From Aeromonas dhakensis (GTDB lineage Bacteria; Pseudomonadota; Gammaproteobacteria; Enterobacterales; Aeromonadaceae), in contig NZ_CDBH01000027.1 in NCBI RefSeq assembly GCF_000820305.1, forward strand, positions 62,001 to 126,000: 64,000 nt of DNA, written 5' to 3'. Of the stretch, positions 1 through 10,774 are shown one piece after another. The notes under the pieces are model-generated. The model had not been told where the DNA came from and searched no databases. It saw only the letters and a program-made list of their open reading frames with translations. The position numbers were made by a program, and so were the translations under genes. The stretch's first letter is position 1. Every line of letters starts with the position of its first letter.

Positions 1-23
1 ATGTTGGTCAAAGGGGGTCGTGA
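1..23 (+). CDS. possible 3' end of an upstream gene
   Basis: The frame starting at base 3 is open to a TGA at 21-23. That stop overlaps the ATG of the flavodoxin gene at 23 as TGATG, a common sign of translational coupling. In E. coli yqcA directly follows truC, so this may be the last codons of truC, but only six codons are visible and identity cannot be judged. Confidence 0.25.
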
Positions 24-463
24 TGGTGCAGATAGATATAGTGGTGGGAACCGTGTACGGCGCTGCCATGCTGGTGGCCGAGACGCTGGCCGTGCGGCTG
101 GAACAGGCGGGACACGGCTGTCGGGTGTTCGAGGAGGCCGAGCTGGAAGATCTGGATGCGAGTCGATTCTTGCTGGTCATCACCGCCACCACCGGCCAGG
201 GTGACATTCCGCCCAATCTGCAACCACTGGCTACTGCCCTGACTGATCGGGCCCCCTATATGAAAGGGTGGCGTTATGCCCTGATCGCCATGGGGGACAG
301 CAGCTATGAGCACTTCTGCGGCGCCGGTCGCCACCTCGATGGACTGCTGCAGGAGCTTGGCGCCAGCCCTCTGCTGCCCCGGCTGGAAATAGATGCCACC
401 GTCGACGATGAACCGGAAAAAGTGGCGCTGGCCTGGCTCAATGACTGGCTAAATAAACTCTAG
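23..463 (+). CDS. yqcA: YqcA/MioC-type flavodoxin
   Basis: A 146-residue single-domain flavodoxin, a cytoplasmic FMN-binding electron carrier. The phosphate-binding region near the N-terminus is VGTVYGAAMLVAE. TATTGQGDIP and MGDSSYEHFCGAGR correspond to the two isoalloxazine-binding loops. The wording of these loops is closer to E. coli YqcA than to MioC. The ATG at 23 has the ribosome binding site AAGGGGG at 11-17; a GTG at 20 is an alternative. The redox partner is not evident here; the nifJ enzyme near 58 kb uses flavodoxin-type carriers in general, but the two genes are far apart and the link is only a possibility. Confidence 0.85.
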   Translation: MVQIDIVVGTVYGAAMLVAETLAVRLEQAGHGCRVFEEAELEDLDASRFLLVITATTGQGDIPPNLQPLATALTDRAPYMKGWRYALIAMGDSSYEHFCGAGRHLDGLLQELGASPLLPRLEIDATVDDEPEKVALAWLNDWLNKL

Positions 464-489
464 CGACCACTCTTTTTCATCACTTATAG

Positions 490-526
490 ATCCCCGTTCA
501 GTCCGTCTGGCGGGGATATTTATTTT
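490..526 (+). terminator. probable terminator after yqcA
   Basis: ATCCCCG (490-496) pairs with CGGGGAT (511-517) around a 14-base loop and is followed by a T-rich run. The loop is long, so strength is uncertain. Confidence 0.5.
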
Positions 527-857
527 GTGGGGCAGGACAGTCTCAACTGGCCATATTTGCCCGCTATTTCTCCGGTTATTTTTCAAGCCGTTCCTTGTTT
601 GCTCAGTGATTTATTTCGGCGCCAGCTGACATGCCGCAAATTTAAAAGTTCCCCATTGAAAGCGATTTCAGTCATGTTTTTGTCATCAATTTGAATATTT
701 AGCACTTAATCTTCGAAGCGAATTAATTGCTGGTAGCGGTTTCATGGTGGATCTTTTTGCATTTCAACCATAGTGAATAGTGAGTTATTGCATAAATTCA
801 CAGTTATCCATCCCATACAACCCTCTGCAGCCAATGCTGGGCGATTTGTCGCCATTT

Positions 858-907
858 TGTGAATCAGCTCATGTTTGTCCCGAAATTGGCTACCTATAAT
901 CGGCCTC
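858..907 (+). promoter_or_regulatory. class II CRP-dependent promoter for lamB
   Basis: TGTGA (858-862), six bases, then TCATG (869-873) matches 8 of 10 conserved CRP half-site bases, centred at 865.5. A perfect TATAAT lies at 895-900 with a poor -35. With a start expected near 907, CRP would be centred at about -41.5, the classical class II geometry in which CRP replaces the -35. The rest of the 464-991 gap is A+T-rich with no gene; I found no convincing MalT box. Confidence 0.6.
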
Positions 908-991
908 GGTTATCACCCAAACGTTTTTACGGTGATAAGAACTTGGATATTCAGGATCACACTCCTCACAGCGGGAATAAGGAAAATGAAA

Positions 992-2290
992 ATGAAAGCA
1001 AAGTGGCTCCCGATCGCTGCAGCAGTAACCGCAGCCCTGGCTTCCCAAGCCGCCTTCGCCGTTGATTTCCACGGCTACTTCCGTTCAGGTGTCGGCGTTT
1101 CCAGTGATGGCGACATGCAGACTTTGAGCAAACAAAAGGTGGGTCGTCTGGGTAACGAAGATGATACCTACGGTGAAGTTCAGCTGGGGCAGGAAGTATT
1201 CAACAAGGATGGCAAGACTTTCTACGTTGACTCCATGTTCGCCATGACTTCCAACGGTTCCAATGACTGGGAAGGTACTGGTTCTGTATGTAACTTCGAT
1301 GAAAAACAGTGCAGCGGTGACTCCGAGTTCGCGCTGCGCCAGTTCAACGTCCAGGCCAAGGGGCTACTGGGCTTTGCGCCGGAAGCCACCCTGTGGGCCG
1401 GTAAGCGTTACTACCAACGTCACGACATTCACATCTCCGACTTCTACTACTGGAACATCTCCGGTGCCGGTGCTGGTATCGAAGGTGTCCAGGCCGGTCC
1501 TGGTAAAATTTCCTTCGCCTGGGTTCGCAATGACCGTGGTTGGGACGGCAAAGATGGTTGGACCAAGTTTGAGGGGATGGATGTAAATACCCTTGACCTG
1601 CGCTATGCAGGTATTCCTTTGTGGCAAGATGCTTCTTTGGAAGTCGGAGTTGACTATGCAATAGCCAATCCAACAGATGCTCAAAAAGACTCTTCCAATG
1701 TTCAGTACAAAAACGCCAAAGATGGCGTAATGCTGACCGCTGAATTGACCCAAGGCATCTTTGGGGGATTCAACAAGACTGTGCTGCAGTACGGTACTGA
1801 AGGTTACTCCAAGACCATGGCTTTCTATGGTGACGGTTCCTGGTACGGTGCTGAAGCCAAGGATGGTGCTGACGGTTTCCGTATCATCAACCATGGTGTG
1901 ATCCCGATGGGCAACTCCTGGGAGATGGGCCACCAGCTGGTCTATGGGGTAGGCAATGACATGTGGGATGGCAACGACAAGTGGGAAACCATGTCCGTTG
2001 TTGCACGCCCGATGTACAAGTGGGATGACTTCAACAAAACCATCTTTGAAGGCGGTTACTTCAAGGACAAGAACAAGTCTACCAACGGTTCTTCCCTTGA
2101 AGATTCTGGTTACAAGTTGACCTTGTCTCAGGCTTGGTCTGCTGGCTCAAGCTTCTGGGCTCGTCCTGAAATCCGAGTCTTTACTTCTTATGTAGCTCTG
2201 GATGACAACGACATGGCTGGTACTCCCTATAACAGTAAAACATCTAAAGATACCTGGAACTTTGGTGTTCAAGCAGAAGCTTGGTGGTAA
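992..2290 (+). CDS. lamB: maltoporin LamB
   Basis: An outer membrane trimeric 18-stranded porin for maltose and maltodextrins, 432 residues against 446 in E. coli. A signal peptide of about 23 residues ends in QAAFA, and the mature protein opens with [10 protein letters not shown], the LamB hallmark. The last residue is Trp, an aromatic C-terminus as expected for an outer membrane barrel. ATG 992 was chosen over ATG 986 because AAGGA at 979-983 is 8 bases away; longer in-frame starts would put a non-signal extension in front. Unlike E. coli, where lamB follows malK, this gene stands alone with its own CRP-type promoter and is followed by malM. Confidence 0.93.
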   Translation: MKAKWLPIAAAVTAALASQAAFAVDFHGYFRSGVGVSSDGDMQTLSKQKVGRLGNEDDTYGEVQLGQEVFNKDGKTFYVDSMFAMTSNGSNDWEGTGSVCNFDEKQCSGDSEFALRQFNVQAKGLLGFAPEATLWAGKRYYQRHDIHISDFYYWNISGAGAGIEGVQAGPGKISFAWVRNDRGWDGKDGWTKFEGMDVNTLDLRYAGIPLWQDASLEVGVDYAIANPTDAQKDSSNVQYKNAKDGVMLTAELTQGIFGGFNKTVLQYGTEGYSKTMAFYGDGSWYGAEAKDGADGFRIINHGVIPMGNSWEMGHQLVYGVGNDMWDGNDKWETMSVVARPMYKWDDFNKTIFEGGYFKDKNKSTNGSSLEDSGYKLTLSQAWSAGSSFWARPEIRVFTSYVALDDNDMAGTPYNSKTSKDTWNFGVQAEAWW

Positions 2291-2314
2291 GCCGCTGTTT
2301 AAGTTAAGTTAGTC

Positions 2315-2340
2315 ACTGCCCCCGTATGGGGGCAGTTTTG
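2315..2340 (+). terminator. attenuating terminator between lamB and malM
   Basis: ACTGCCCCC (2315-2323), loop GTAT, GGGGGCAGT (2328-2336), then TTTT. The short T run suggests partial readthrough, giving more lamB than malM mRNA. Confidence 0.7.
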
Positions 2341-2381
2341 TTTCGCCGGGTAACGGCAACCGGGTTATGGAGATAAGAAGA

Positions 2382-3353
2382 ATGAAACTGGTAAAGATGT
2401 CTATCGCAGCCGTGGTTACTGCGCTGTTGGCCGGTTGTTCCGGTAGCATGTTGGTCCCCGTGCAGGATCATGCATCCATCCTGAGTAATGCCGAGCAGGC
2501 CAAGCAGGCGCTCTCGCAGGCGACCAGCTGCTGCGCCGCTTTCAGTGATTTCAATTATGTGGCGTTGCCGGAGGGCGACACTCTGCTGGCCCTCGACAGC
2601 AAGCAACCCAGTTTTCAGTTTGACGAGGGGATGAGCTATTTCGCTGCTTATCGCCTGCCGGCCAATACCGGCAATCTCGCCATCAGCATCGCATCCCAGG
2701 TGAGCAAGACGGTGCTGATCCCGCAGGTCATCATGCTGGATGCCCAGTTCAAGGTGACGCGCGTGCTGGGTGAATCGGTATTCACCTATCAGCCGGCCCA
2801 TCTGCTCGATAACGACAGGATTGAGGGCAAGTTGTTCGTCGACCGTAGCATGCCGGGCAATCCGGCGGCCGAGACCTATATGATTGTCTATGCTCCGGCC
2901 GACAAGCTGGCAGGCAGCACCACCATACTGCACCCCTCCAAGGCGTTTGCCAGAGCCAATGGGACGGTCGAGCCGGATATCAAGGACCCCGTGATCCCAC
3001 ACTCCCCATGGGGTCTGGTACAGATCAAGGTTGCCGACATGGCAAAAGGGCAGGGACTGGAAGCAGTCTTCAAGCCTGAATATGCCGACAAGGTGGCAAT
3101 GAGCAAGGCTGCACCGGCGGCGACGGCCGTTGCGGCAGGCACTGTGGCGACCGCTGCGGTAGCCGCGCCTGCCAAGTCTGCGCCCGCCATGCTGAGCGAA
3201 ACCGAGGCCTTCTATCAATCCCAGATCGAGAAAGCGGTGAAAGCCGGTGACATCGACAAGGCGATGAGATTGGTCAGCGAAGCGGAACGGGCAGGTTCGA
3301 CCAAGGCGAAATCGGTCTTTGTGGATGCGGTCAAGCGTTCCCAGAAAGGTTGA
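2382..3353 (+). CDS. malM: maltose operon protein MalM
   Basis: A 323-residue MalM homologue; the family is periplasmic, belongs to the maltose regulon and has no established biochemical function. The C-terminal part (MLSETEAFYQSQIEKAV, EAERAGSTKAKS) closely follows the conserved MalM tail and is preceded by an Ala-rich linker. The ATG at 2382 has GGAGATAAGAAG upstream. The N-terminus carries a lipobox LAGC with Cys at residue 19 followed by Ser, so it should be lipidated and, by the +2 rule, sorted to the outer membrane. That differs from the soluble E. coli protein as I recall it. It lies 91 bases after lamB across a leaky terminator, so the two are probably co-expressed. Confidence 0.88.
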   Translation: MKLVKMSIAAVVTALLAGCSGSMLVPVQDHASILSNAEQAKQALSQATSCCAAFSDFNYVALPEGDTLLALDSKQPSFQFDEGMSYFAAYRLPANTGNLAISIASQVSKTVLIPQVIMLDAQFKVTRVLGESVFTYQPAHLLDNDRIEGKLFVDRSMPGNPAAETYMIVYAPADKLAGSTTILHPSKAFARANGTVEPDIKDPVIPHSPWGLVQIKVADMAKGQGLEAVFKPEYADKVAMSKAAPAATAVAAGTVATAAVAAPAKSAPAMLSETEAFYQSQIEKAVKAGDIDKAMRLVSEAERAGSTKAKSVFVDAVKRSQKG

Positions 3354-3388
3354 ATATTGTCCGGTCTTTAAAAAATAATATTTATTTG

Positions 3389-3415
3389 AGGCCTCCCTTG
3401 TTGGAGGCCTTTTTA
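3389..3415 (+). terminator. terminator after malM
   Basis: GGCCTCC (3390-3396), loop CTTGTT, GGAGGCC (3403-3409), then TTTTT. Confidence 0.85.
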
Positions 3416-5216
<1,801 letters not shown>

Positions 5217-5244
5217 TCCCTGCTTTCATTCCGAGTTCCGAAAA

Positions 5245-5267
5245 GGGAGGCGCAAGCCTCCCTTTTT
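5245..5267 (+). terminator. terminator after ptsG
   Basis: GGGAGGC (5245-5251), loop GCAA, GCCTCCC (5256-5262), then TTTTT. A run of As precedes the stem, so it can act on both strands. Confidence 0.85.
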
Positions 5268-5340
5268 GCTGGGCCGCGTTTGGGCGGCGGGGCATGTGCG
5301 GGGCTGGCCTGATGGCGCCTGTCTGTTGTGACCCAATGAA

Positions 5341-5362
5341 AAAGGCGCCCGTGGGCGCCTTT
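5341..5362 (-). terminator. terminator after yaeH
   Basis: AAAGGCGCCC (5341-5350) pairs with GGGCGCCTTT (5353-5362). On the minus strand it ends in a T run after yaeH. Confidence 0.75.
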
Positions 5363-5378
5363 GCTGCATCAGACCGGT

Positions 5379-5762
5379 TTAGAGCTTTTCCAGATCCCGC
5401 TCGATTTCGCTGATCTTGTTCTGCACCACTTTTTCCAGGTGGCGCAGGTCGCGCAAGATCTTCTGCTTGATGTCCGGGTCGGCCTGCACGTGCACGCCCT
5501 GGGTCAGGTTGTCGAGCTCGTCCACCACGTATTTCAGATTGGCGTTGATCTCGGTGACATCCTTGTACTCATGGGTGCCCGAATCGACCAGCATGGTCTT
5601 GCGCTGGCGCGGGTATTTGAACTTGACGCTCTTGGCGAAAAACTCACCCTTCTGCTTCTTGAAGTAGATCTTGAGGATGTCGTGGTTGGCCTCCTGGCGC
5701 AGGGTATAGCTGTCGACGGAGGCGGGATCCTGGATCCCCAGGCTCTTCAGATTCTCGTACAT
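5379..5762 (-). CDS. yaeH: UPF0325 family protein YaeH
   Basis: A 127-residue soluble protein that closely follows E. coli YaeH from start ([13 protein letters not shown]) through [17 protein letters not shown] to the C-terminal [16 protein letters not shown]. The family has no established function. The C-terminal third is rich in charged and Leu residues and probably helical. It sits downstream of dapD on the same strand, the same neighbourhood as in E. coli. A terminator at 5851-5868 separates it from dapD. Confidence 0.85.
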   Translation of the reverse strand: MYENLKSLGIQDPASVDSYTLRQEANHDILKIYFKKQKGEFFAKSVKFKYPRQRKTMLVDSGTHEYKDVTEINANLKYVVDELDNLTQGVHVQADPDIKQKILRDLRHLEKVVQNKISEIERDLEKL

Positions 5763-5847
5763 CAGGCTTCCTCGGTTTGAAACGATCCTGTCACGTCTAT
5801 CTTAACCGAGCCGGTGTGGCTTGCCTGTGACAGGGGCGCCAAAATCA

Positions 5848-5870
5848 AAAGGGCGCCATCAGGCGCCCTT
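5848..5870 (-). terminator. terminator after dapD
   Basis: GGGCGCC (5851-5857), loop ATCA, GGCGCCC (5862-5868). On the minus strand TTTTGATTTT follows. Confidence 0.8.
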
Positions 5871-5890
5871 TTAAATCACAGCAAAACCGC

Positions 5891-6718
5891 TTACTCGTCG
5901 ATGGAACGCAGCAGGGCGTTGATGCCGACCTTGGCGCGGGTCTTGGCATCCACCTTCTTGACGATGACGGCTGCGTAGAGGCTGTACTTGCCGCACTTGG
6001 AGGGCAGGGAGCCGGAGACGACCACCGAGCCAGCCGGCACGCGGCCGTAGTGGATCTCGCCGGTTTCACGGTCATAGATGCGAGTGGACTGGCCGATGAA
6101 GACGCCCATGGAGATGACGGAGCCTTCCTCCACGATCACCCCTTCCACCACTTCGGAGCGGGCACCGATGAAGCAGTTGTCCTCGATGATGGTCGGGTTG
6201 GCCTGCAGCGGCTCCAGCACGCCGCCGATGCCGACGCCGCCGGAGAGGTGCACGTTCTTGCCGATCTGGGCGCAGGAGCCCACGGTGGCCCAGGTGTCGA
6301 CCATGGTGCCTTCATCGACGAAGGCGCCGATGTTGACGTAGGAGGGCATCAGCACGGTATTGGGCGCGATGAAGGAGCCTTTGCGGGCGGTGGCAGGGGG
6401 TACCACGCGCACACCGGCGGCCTTGAACTGCTCGGCGCTGTAGTCGGAGAACTTGAGGGGAACCTTGTCGTAGTACTGGGCATCGTCGCCCTTGATGATG
6501 CCGTTGTCATTGATGCGGAAGTAGAGCAACACCGCCTTCTTCAACCACTGGTGCACCACCCACTCGCCGGCAATCTTCTCGGCGACGCGGGCCTTGCCGG
6601 AATCCAGCAGGTCGATGGCTTGCAGGATGGCGGCCTTGGTGGCGGCATCGACGGAGCCGGGAGTGATGGAATCACGGCGCTCGAAGGCCGCTTCGATGAT
6701 CTGTTGCAACTCGGTCAT
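5891..6718 (-). CDS. dapD: tetrahydrodipicolinate N-succinyltransferase (DapD)
   Basis: Transfers succinate from succinyl-CoA to tetrahydrodipicolinate in the lysine and meso-diaminopimelate pathway, so it feeds peptidoglycan as well as lysine. It has 275 residues against 274 in E. coli. An N-terminal helical domain ([15 protein letters not shown]) precedes a left-handed beta-helix made of hexapeptide repeats. [20 protein letters not shown] and [15 protein letters not shown] are typical DapD helix segments. The ATG at 6718 has AGGAAA upstream on the minus strand. It is upstream of yaeH and downstream of glnD, the same order as in E. coli. Confidence 0.95.
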   Translation of the reverse strand: MTELQQIIEAAFERRDSITPGSVDAATKAAILQAIDLLDSGKARVAEKIAGEWVVHQWLKKAVLLYFRINDNGIIKGDDAQYYDKVPLKFSDYSAEQFKAAGVRVVPPATARKGSFIAPNTVLMPSYVNIGAFVDEGTMVDTWATVGSCAQIGKNVHLSGGVGIGGVLEPLQANPTIIEDNCFIGARSEVVEGVIVEEGSVISMGVFIGQSTRIYDRETGEIHYGRVPAGSVVVSGSLPSKCGKYSLYAAVIVKKVDAKTRAKVGINALLRSIDE

Positions 6719-6902
6719 GACAGGTTTCCTTTAAAAAATTCCGTTTGTTGTATCACACTTTTCCAACTGTTTTTAAGGGCCCGGGCCGATTTCTTCACAA
6801 GAACGGCGATTTATTGTACTCGAGTGGCCCAACCACTTGTTCTGACTGAAAAATCAGGCTGATAAACGGGGTCTTGTGAGGCCGGCCCGGAGTGCCATGG
6901 GT

Positions 6903-9539
6903 CTACCCTCCAGCGCTCTCCACAGGGTTGAGCTGATTGACCAGCCGCTCTTCCAGTGCTTGCTGCTCGGTCTGGGTCAGGGGTTCGCCAGCCAGGGTGG
7001 TGAGGCTGAAGAAGTCCTCCACTCGCTCGCCGATGGTGGTGATCTTGGCGGCGTGCAGCGACAGGCCGCACTGCTGGAACACGGCGCCGATGCGGGCCAG
7101 CAGGCCCGGGGTGTCGAGTGCGGTCAGCTCCAGCAGGGTGTGGCGGTTTTCCCCCTTGTGGGGCAGAAACACCACCCGGGTCGGTACGCTGAACTGGCGA
7201 TGGCGGCGCGACAGGGGCTTGCTGCGCAGCACCAGCTTGCCCGGTTCCTGCAGCGCCTTCTCCAGCGCCTTCTTGATGGTGGCGGTGCGGTTGGGGCTGA
7301 TGGGCTCGCCGTTGGGCTCGAGCACCACGAAGGTATCGAGCACGTAGTCGCTGCGCGAATTCATGATCTGGGCGTCGTGGATGTTGAGGTTCTTCTGATC
7401 CAGCGCCGAGGCCACGGTGGCGAACAGATTCGGGGTGTCGCGACAGTAGATGAACACCTCGCTGCCGCCGCGGGTCGGGTGCTTGCCGATGATCACCAGC
7501 GGCGCCGGGTTGTCGCCGTGCTCGATGATCTTGCGGCAGTGCCAGGCGATCTGCTCCGGGGTGTGGCGGAGGAAATAATCGGCCTTGAAATCGCTCCAGA
7601 GCTGGTTGATGGCCTCTTCCGGCACGTCGCGCTGGGCCAGGAACTGCTTGGCCTGGCGCTGGTTTTCACGGATCCGCAGCCGCATGTCAGGCGGGTTCTC
7701 CAGCCCCTGGCGCAGCGCCTTCTGGGTGGCGAAGTAGAGTTCGCGCAGCAGGGTGCCCTTCCAGTCGTTCCAGAGGGTGTCGTTGGTGGCGCAGATATCG
7801 GCCACGGTCAGGCAGTAGAGCAGGTCGAGGTGCTGCTCGTCGCGCACCTTCTGGGCAAAGTCGGTGACCACGTCCGGGTCGTAGATGTCGCGGCGCTGGG
7901 CGGTGACCGACATCAGCAGATGGTGGCGCACCAGCCAGGCGACCAGCCGGCTCTCGTAGCGATCCAGGCCGTGCAGCTGGCAGAACTCCAGCGCATCGAC
8001 GGCGCCGAGCTCGGAGTGATCGCCGCGTCGCCCCTTAGCGATGTCGTGAAAGAGGGCGGCAATGCTGAGCAGCTCCGGCTTGCGCAGCCGGGTGAAGACC
8101 TCGTGGCAGAGCGGGTGAGTCTGGCGGCTGGCCGGGTTGGGAAACTGGTGGATGTTCTTGAGCAGCCGGTGGGTGTGTTCGTCCACCGTGTAGGCATGGA
8201 ACATGTCGAACTGCATCTGGCCGACGATAAGGTTCCACTGCGGCAGGTAGGCGGCCAGGATGCCGTATTTGTGCATCAGGCTGAGTGGTTGGCCGATGCC
8301 GTTGGGGTGGCGCAGCAGCGCCATGAACAGGCGGCGGCACTCGGGCAGGTCCTGCAGCCAGCAGTTGAGCTTGCGGCGCGCCTCGCGCAGCTGGCGCAGG
8401 GTGGCGGAGTGGATGCCGGCAATCTCCGGGTGCTGGGCAATCTGGTAGAAGAGGCGCAGGATGGCGGCGGGATCGCGGCCGAACAGCTCGCTATCCACCG
8501 CATCGATGAGGCGCCCGCGCAACTGGAACTCGTCGGAGAGGCGGCGTACGTCCATGGCGGTGTTGCCGAGGATCGCCTCGTCAAACAGCTGCAGCAGCAT
8601 CTCGTTGAGCTCGGAGACCCGTCGCACCGTCTGATAGAAGCGCTTCATCATCTGCTCGACCGGGGCGTTGCCTTCCCCCTCGAAACCCAGCATCTGGGCC
8701 ACGGTGCGCTGGCGATCGAACAGCAGCCGGTTGTCGCCCTTGTTGATGGCCATGTGCAGGGCGAAGCGCACCTTCCAGAGGAAATTCTGGCAGTCGAGCA
8801 GCTCGCGATACTCGGCCCGGTTGAGAAAACCGTGGCTGGTCATCTCGAACAATGTGGTGGCGCCGAAGTGGCGGCGAGCCACCCAGGCCAGGGTCTGGAT
8901 GTCGCGCAGTCCCCCCGGATTGCACTTGAGATCCGGTTCGAGCTTGTAGGCGGTGCCGAGAAACTGCTGGTGGCGCTGGGCCTGCTCTTCGCGCTTGGCC
9001 TTGAAGAACTGCTCGCTCGGCCAGAAGTGCTGGGGGCCGGTGGCCTCCTTTAGCTGCTGGAAGCCCGCCTCGCGGCCGGTGATGTAACGCGCCTCGATGA
9101 GGTTGGTGGCGACCGTGATGTCGCCGCGCCCCTGCTCGATGCACTCGCGCACGTTGCGCACCGCCTGGCCCACCTCCAGCTTGAGATCCCACAACAGGGT
9201 GATGAACTCGCCAATGCGCAGCCCCAGCACCTCGTCCAGCTCGTCCCCTTCGTAGAGGATCAGCAGATCGATGTCGGAGTGGGGGTGCAGCTCGCCGCGG
9301 CCATAGCCTCCTACCGCGATCAGGGTGAGTTCCGTCTTGTCAAAGCCGAATTTCTGCCACAGCCGGGTCAGCAGCTGGTCCATGTATTCGGAGCGGGTGG
9401 CCACCAGTTCGATGATGTTGTCACCGGCGTCGAAGCGGGCGTGCAGCCAGCCGAGAAAACGGCTCAGGTACTCCTTGCAGTTCTCGCGGGTGAGCTGATC
9501 GTCGGGCAGCAAATGGGGGGAAAGCAGGCTGGCGTCCAT
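6903..9539 (-). CDS. glnD: bifunctional uridylyltransferase/uridylyl-removing enzyme GlnD
   Basis: The main nitrogen sensor: it uridylylates PII proteins when glutamine is low and de-uridylylates them when glutamine is high. It has 878 residues, close to 890 in E. coli. The nucleotidyltransferase motif is GGYGRGEL at residues 77-84, followed by Asp89 and Asp91 in HPHSDIDLLIL. A central HD domain carries LFHDIAKGRRGDH for the removing activity. Two ACT domains at the C-terminus (SEVFIYCRDTPNLFATVASA and LLELTALDTPGLLARIGAVF) bind glutamine. It lies 85 bases after map, with a strong terminator between them, so it probably has its own promoter too. Confidence 0.96.
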   Translation of the reverse strand: MDASLLSPHLLPDDQLTRENCKEYLSRFLGWLHARFDAGDNIIELVATRSEYMDQLLTRLWQKFGFDKTELTLIAVGGYGRGELHPHSDIDLLILYEGDELDEVLGLRIGEFITLLWDLKLEVGQAVRNVRECIEQGRGDITVATNLIEARYITGREAGFQQLKEATGPQHFWPSEQFFKAKREEQAQRHQQFLGTAYKLEPDLKCNPGGLRDIQTLAWVARRHFGATTLFEMTSHGFLNRAEYRELLDCQNFLWKVRFALHMAINKGDNRLLFDRQRTVAQMLGFEGEGNAPVEQMMKRFYQTVRRVSELNEMLLQLFDEAILGNTAMDVRRLSDEFQLRGRLIDAVDSELFGRDPAAILRLFYQIAQHPEIAGIHSATLRQLREARRKLNCWLQDLPECRRLFMALLRHPNGIGQPLSLMHKYGILAAYLPQWNLIVGQMQFDMFHAYTVDEHTHRLLKNIHQFPNPASRQTHPLCHEVFTRLRKPELLSIAALFHDIAKGRRGDHSELGAVDALEFCQLHGLDRYESRLVAWLVRHHLLMSVTAQRRDIYDPDVVTDFAQKVRDEQHLDLLYCLTVADICATNDTLWNDWKGTLLRELYFATQKALRQGLENPPDMRLRIRENQRQAKQFLAQRDVPEEAINQLWSDFKADYFLRHTPEQIAWHCRKIIEHGDNPAPLVIIGKHPTRGGSEVFIYCRDTPNLFATVASALDQKNLNIHDAQIMNSRSDYVLDTFVVLEPNGEPISPNRTATIKKALEKALQEPGKLVLRSKPLSRRHRQFSVPTRVVFLPHKGENRHTLLELTALDTPGLLARIGAVFQQCGLSLHAAKITTIGERVEDFFSLTTLAGEPLTQTEQQALEERLVNQLNPVESAGG

Positions 9540-9595
9540 GGCGTCTCACACTCTTGTCGCAGGCCGAAGTGCGGGGCCTGCGGCTGATAAAAACA

Positions 9596-9620
9596 AAACC
9601 CCGGCGAGGGGCCGGGGTTT
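9596..9620 (-). terminator. terminator between map and glnD
   Basis: AAACCCCGGC (9596-9605) pairs with GCCGGGGTTT (9611-9620). On the minus strand the stem is followed by TTTTGTTTTT, a strong intrinsic terminator after map. Confidence 0.88.
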
Positions 9621-9624
9621 GATG

Positions 9625-10413
9625 TTAACCGTGTTTGATGAGACGGTCGATAGTGTCGTCCGGGCGCAGGGTCAGCACCTCGCAGCCATCCTCGGTCACC
9701 AGCAGGGTGTGCTCCCACTGGGCGGAGTCGCCGCCATCCTTGGTGGTCACGGTCCAGCCATCCTTCGGGTTGACCTTGCAGTGGTACTTCTTGCTGTTGA
9801 CCATGGGCTCGATGGTGAAGCACATGCCAGGTTTGAGCTCCAGCTTGCCGCCGTTGCGGTAGTGCAGGATCTGCGGCTCTTCGTGGAACTCGGCCCCGAT
9901 GCCGTGACCGCAGTAGTCACGTACCACGGAGAAACCGGCCTTCTCGACGATGGGCTGGATCACGGCGCCGATCTCGGTGATGCACATGCCGGGGCGCACC
10001 TGCTTGATGGCGGCGTAGAGGCTCTCCTGAGCCACCTTGCAGAGCTGGCGACGCAGCGGGGTGGTCTCGCCCACGATGAACATGGCGGAGGTATCGCCGT
10101 GGTAGCCATCCTTGATGACGGTGATGTCGAGGTTGATGATGTCACCCTCGCGCAGCTTCTTGTGGTTCGGAATGCCGTGGCAGATCACATCGTTCACCGA
10201 GGTGCAGATGGACTTGGGGAAGCCGTGATAGTTGAGCGGGGCAGGGATGGCCTGCTGCACGTCGACCATGTAGTTGTGGCAGATGGTGTTCAGTTCGTCG
10301 GTGGTGACGCCCGCCTTGACGTGGGGGGCGATCATGACCAGCACATCGGCGGCCAGCTGGCCGGCAACGCGCATCTTTTCAATCTCTTCCGGTGTCTTGA
10401 TTTTAATGGACAT
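9625..10413 (-). CDS. map: type I methionine aminopeptidase
   Basis: Removes the initiator methionine from nascent proteins. It has 262 residues, near the 264 of E. coli. All five metal ligands are present at Asp96, Asp107, His170, Glu202 and Glu234. The substrate-binding histidine region HGFPKSICTSVNDVICHG is intact. The start at 10413 begins MSIKIKTPEEIEKMR and has AAGAGAGA upstream; the open frame extends 33 codons further but that part does not look like Map. It is divergent from rpsB, as in E. coli. Confidence 0.95.
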   Translation of the reverse strand: MSIKIKTPEEIEKMRVAGQLAADVLVMIAPHVKAGVTTDELNTICHNYMVDVQQAIPAPLNYHGFPKSICTSVNDVICHGIPNHKKLREGDIINLDITVIKDGYHGDTSAMFIVGETTPLRRQLCKVAQESLYAAIKQVRPGMCITEIGAVIQPIVEKAGFSVVRDYCGHGIGAEFHEEPQILHYRNGGKLELKPGMCFTIEPMVNSKKYHCKVNPKDGWTVTTKDGGDSAQWEHTLLVTEDGCEVLTLRPDDTIDRLIKHG

Positions 10414-10603
10414 GGGATCTCTCTTGGGACCTGACCGCGCACCCTGTGATGTCCGGCAATCAGGTAATGAAAAATAGATGCGTTTGCAATCAGGCCAAAA
10501 TTTTATCCCCAACCCCCGTTTACTTCCAGTGTGATTGTCATCACAGCGTCAAATCGGTGCCGCAACCTGCTCGGCAGGGATCCATTTTTAGTGGTACGGC
10601 TGG

Positions 10604-10774
10604 TGGTGTCCTGACCAAAGTTATGGTATAAAGCGCGCCGGAATGGGGAACTTGTCTCCCCGTACCATCACCCTTACTTAAACAACACACACACATCGAC
10701 ACATATGCCGGGGTGCCTTAACGGGTCGGTTATATGGGATGTGTGGAGGCCTAACCCCAATACAGAGGTATAAA
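10604..10774 (+). promoter_or_regulatory. rpsB promoter and structured leader (S2/T44-type)
   Basis: TATAAA at 10627-10632 is followed by the G+C-rich stretch GCGCGCCGG, the discriminator type seen at stringently controlled ribosomal promoters. The -35 is weak. The transcript would carry a leader of about 135 bases. It contains a hairpin GGGGA/TCCCC (10644-10660) and the segment GGAGGCCTAACCCC just before rpsB, which resembles the E. coli leader as I remember it. In enterobacteria this map-rpsB interval holds the T44 (tff) RNA, part of the leader through which S2 represses its own synthesis. The remainder of the 10414-10603 gap shows nothing I can name. Confidence 0.6.

Noticed and set aside
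807..814. Possible MalT box (GGGATGGA on the minus strand) before lamB
   Set aside because: Only about 6 of 10 bases match the MalT consensus when aligned, and there is no second copy.
6876..9053. Open frame of 725 codons on the plus strand opposite glnD
   Set aside because: It has no ribosome binding site or family resemblance. The frame lies antisense to a well conserved gene in G+C-rich DNA, where third-position bias keeps the complementary frame open.
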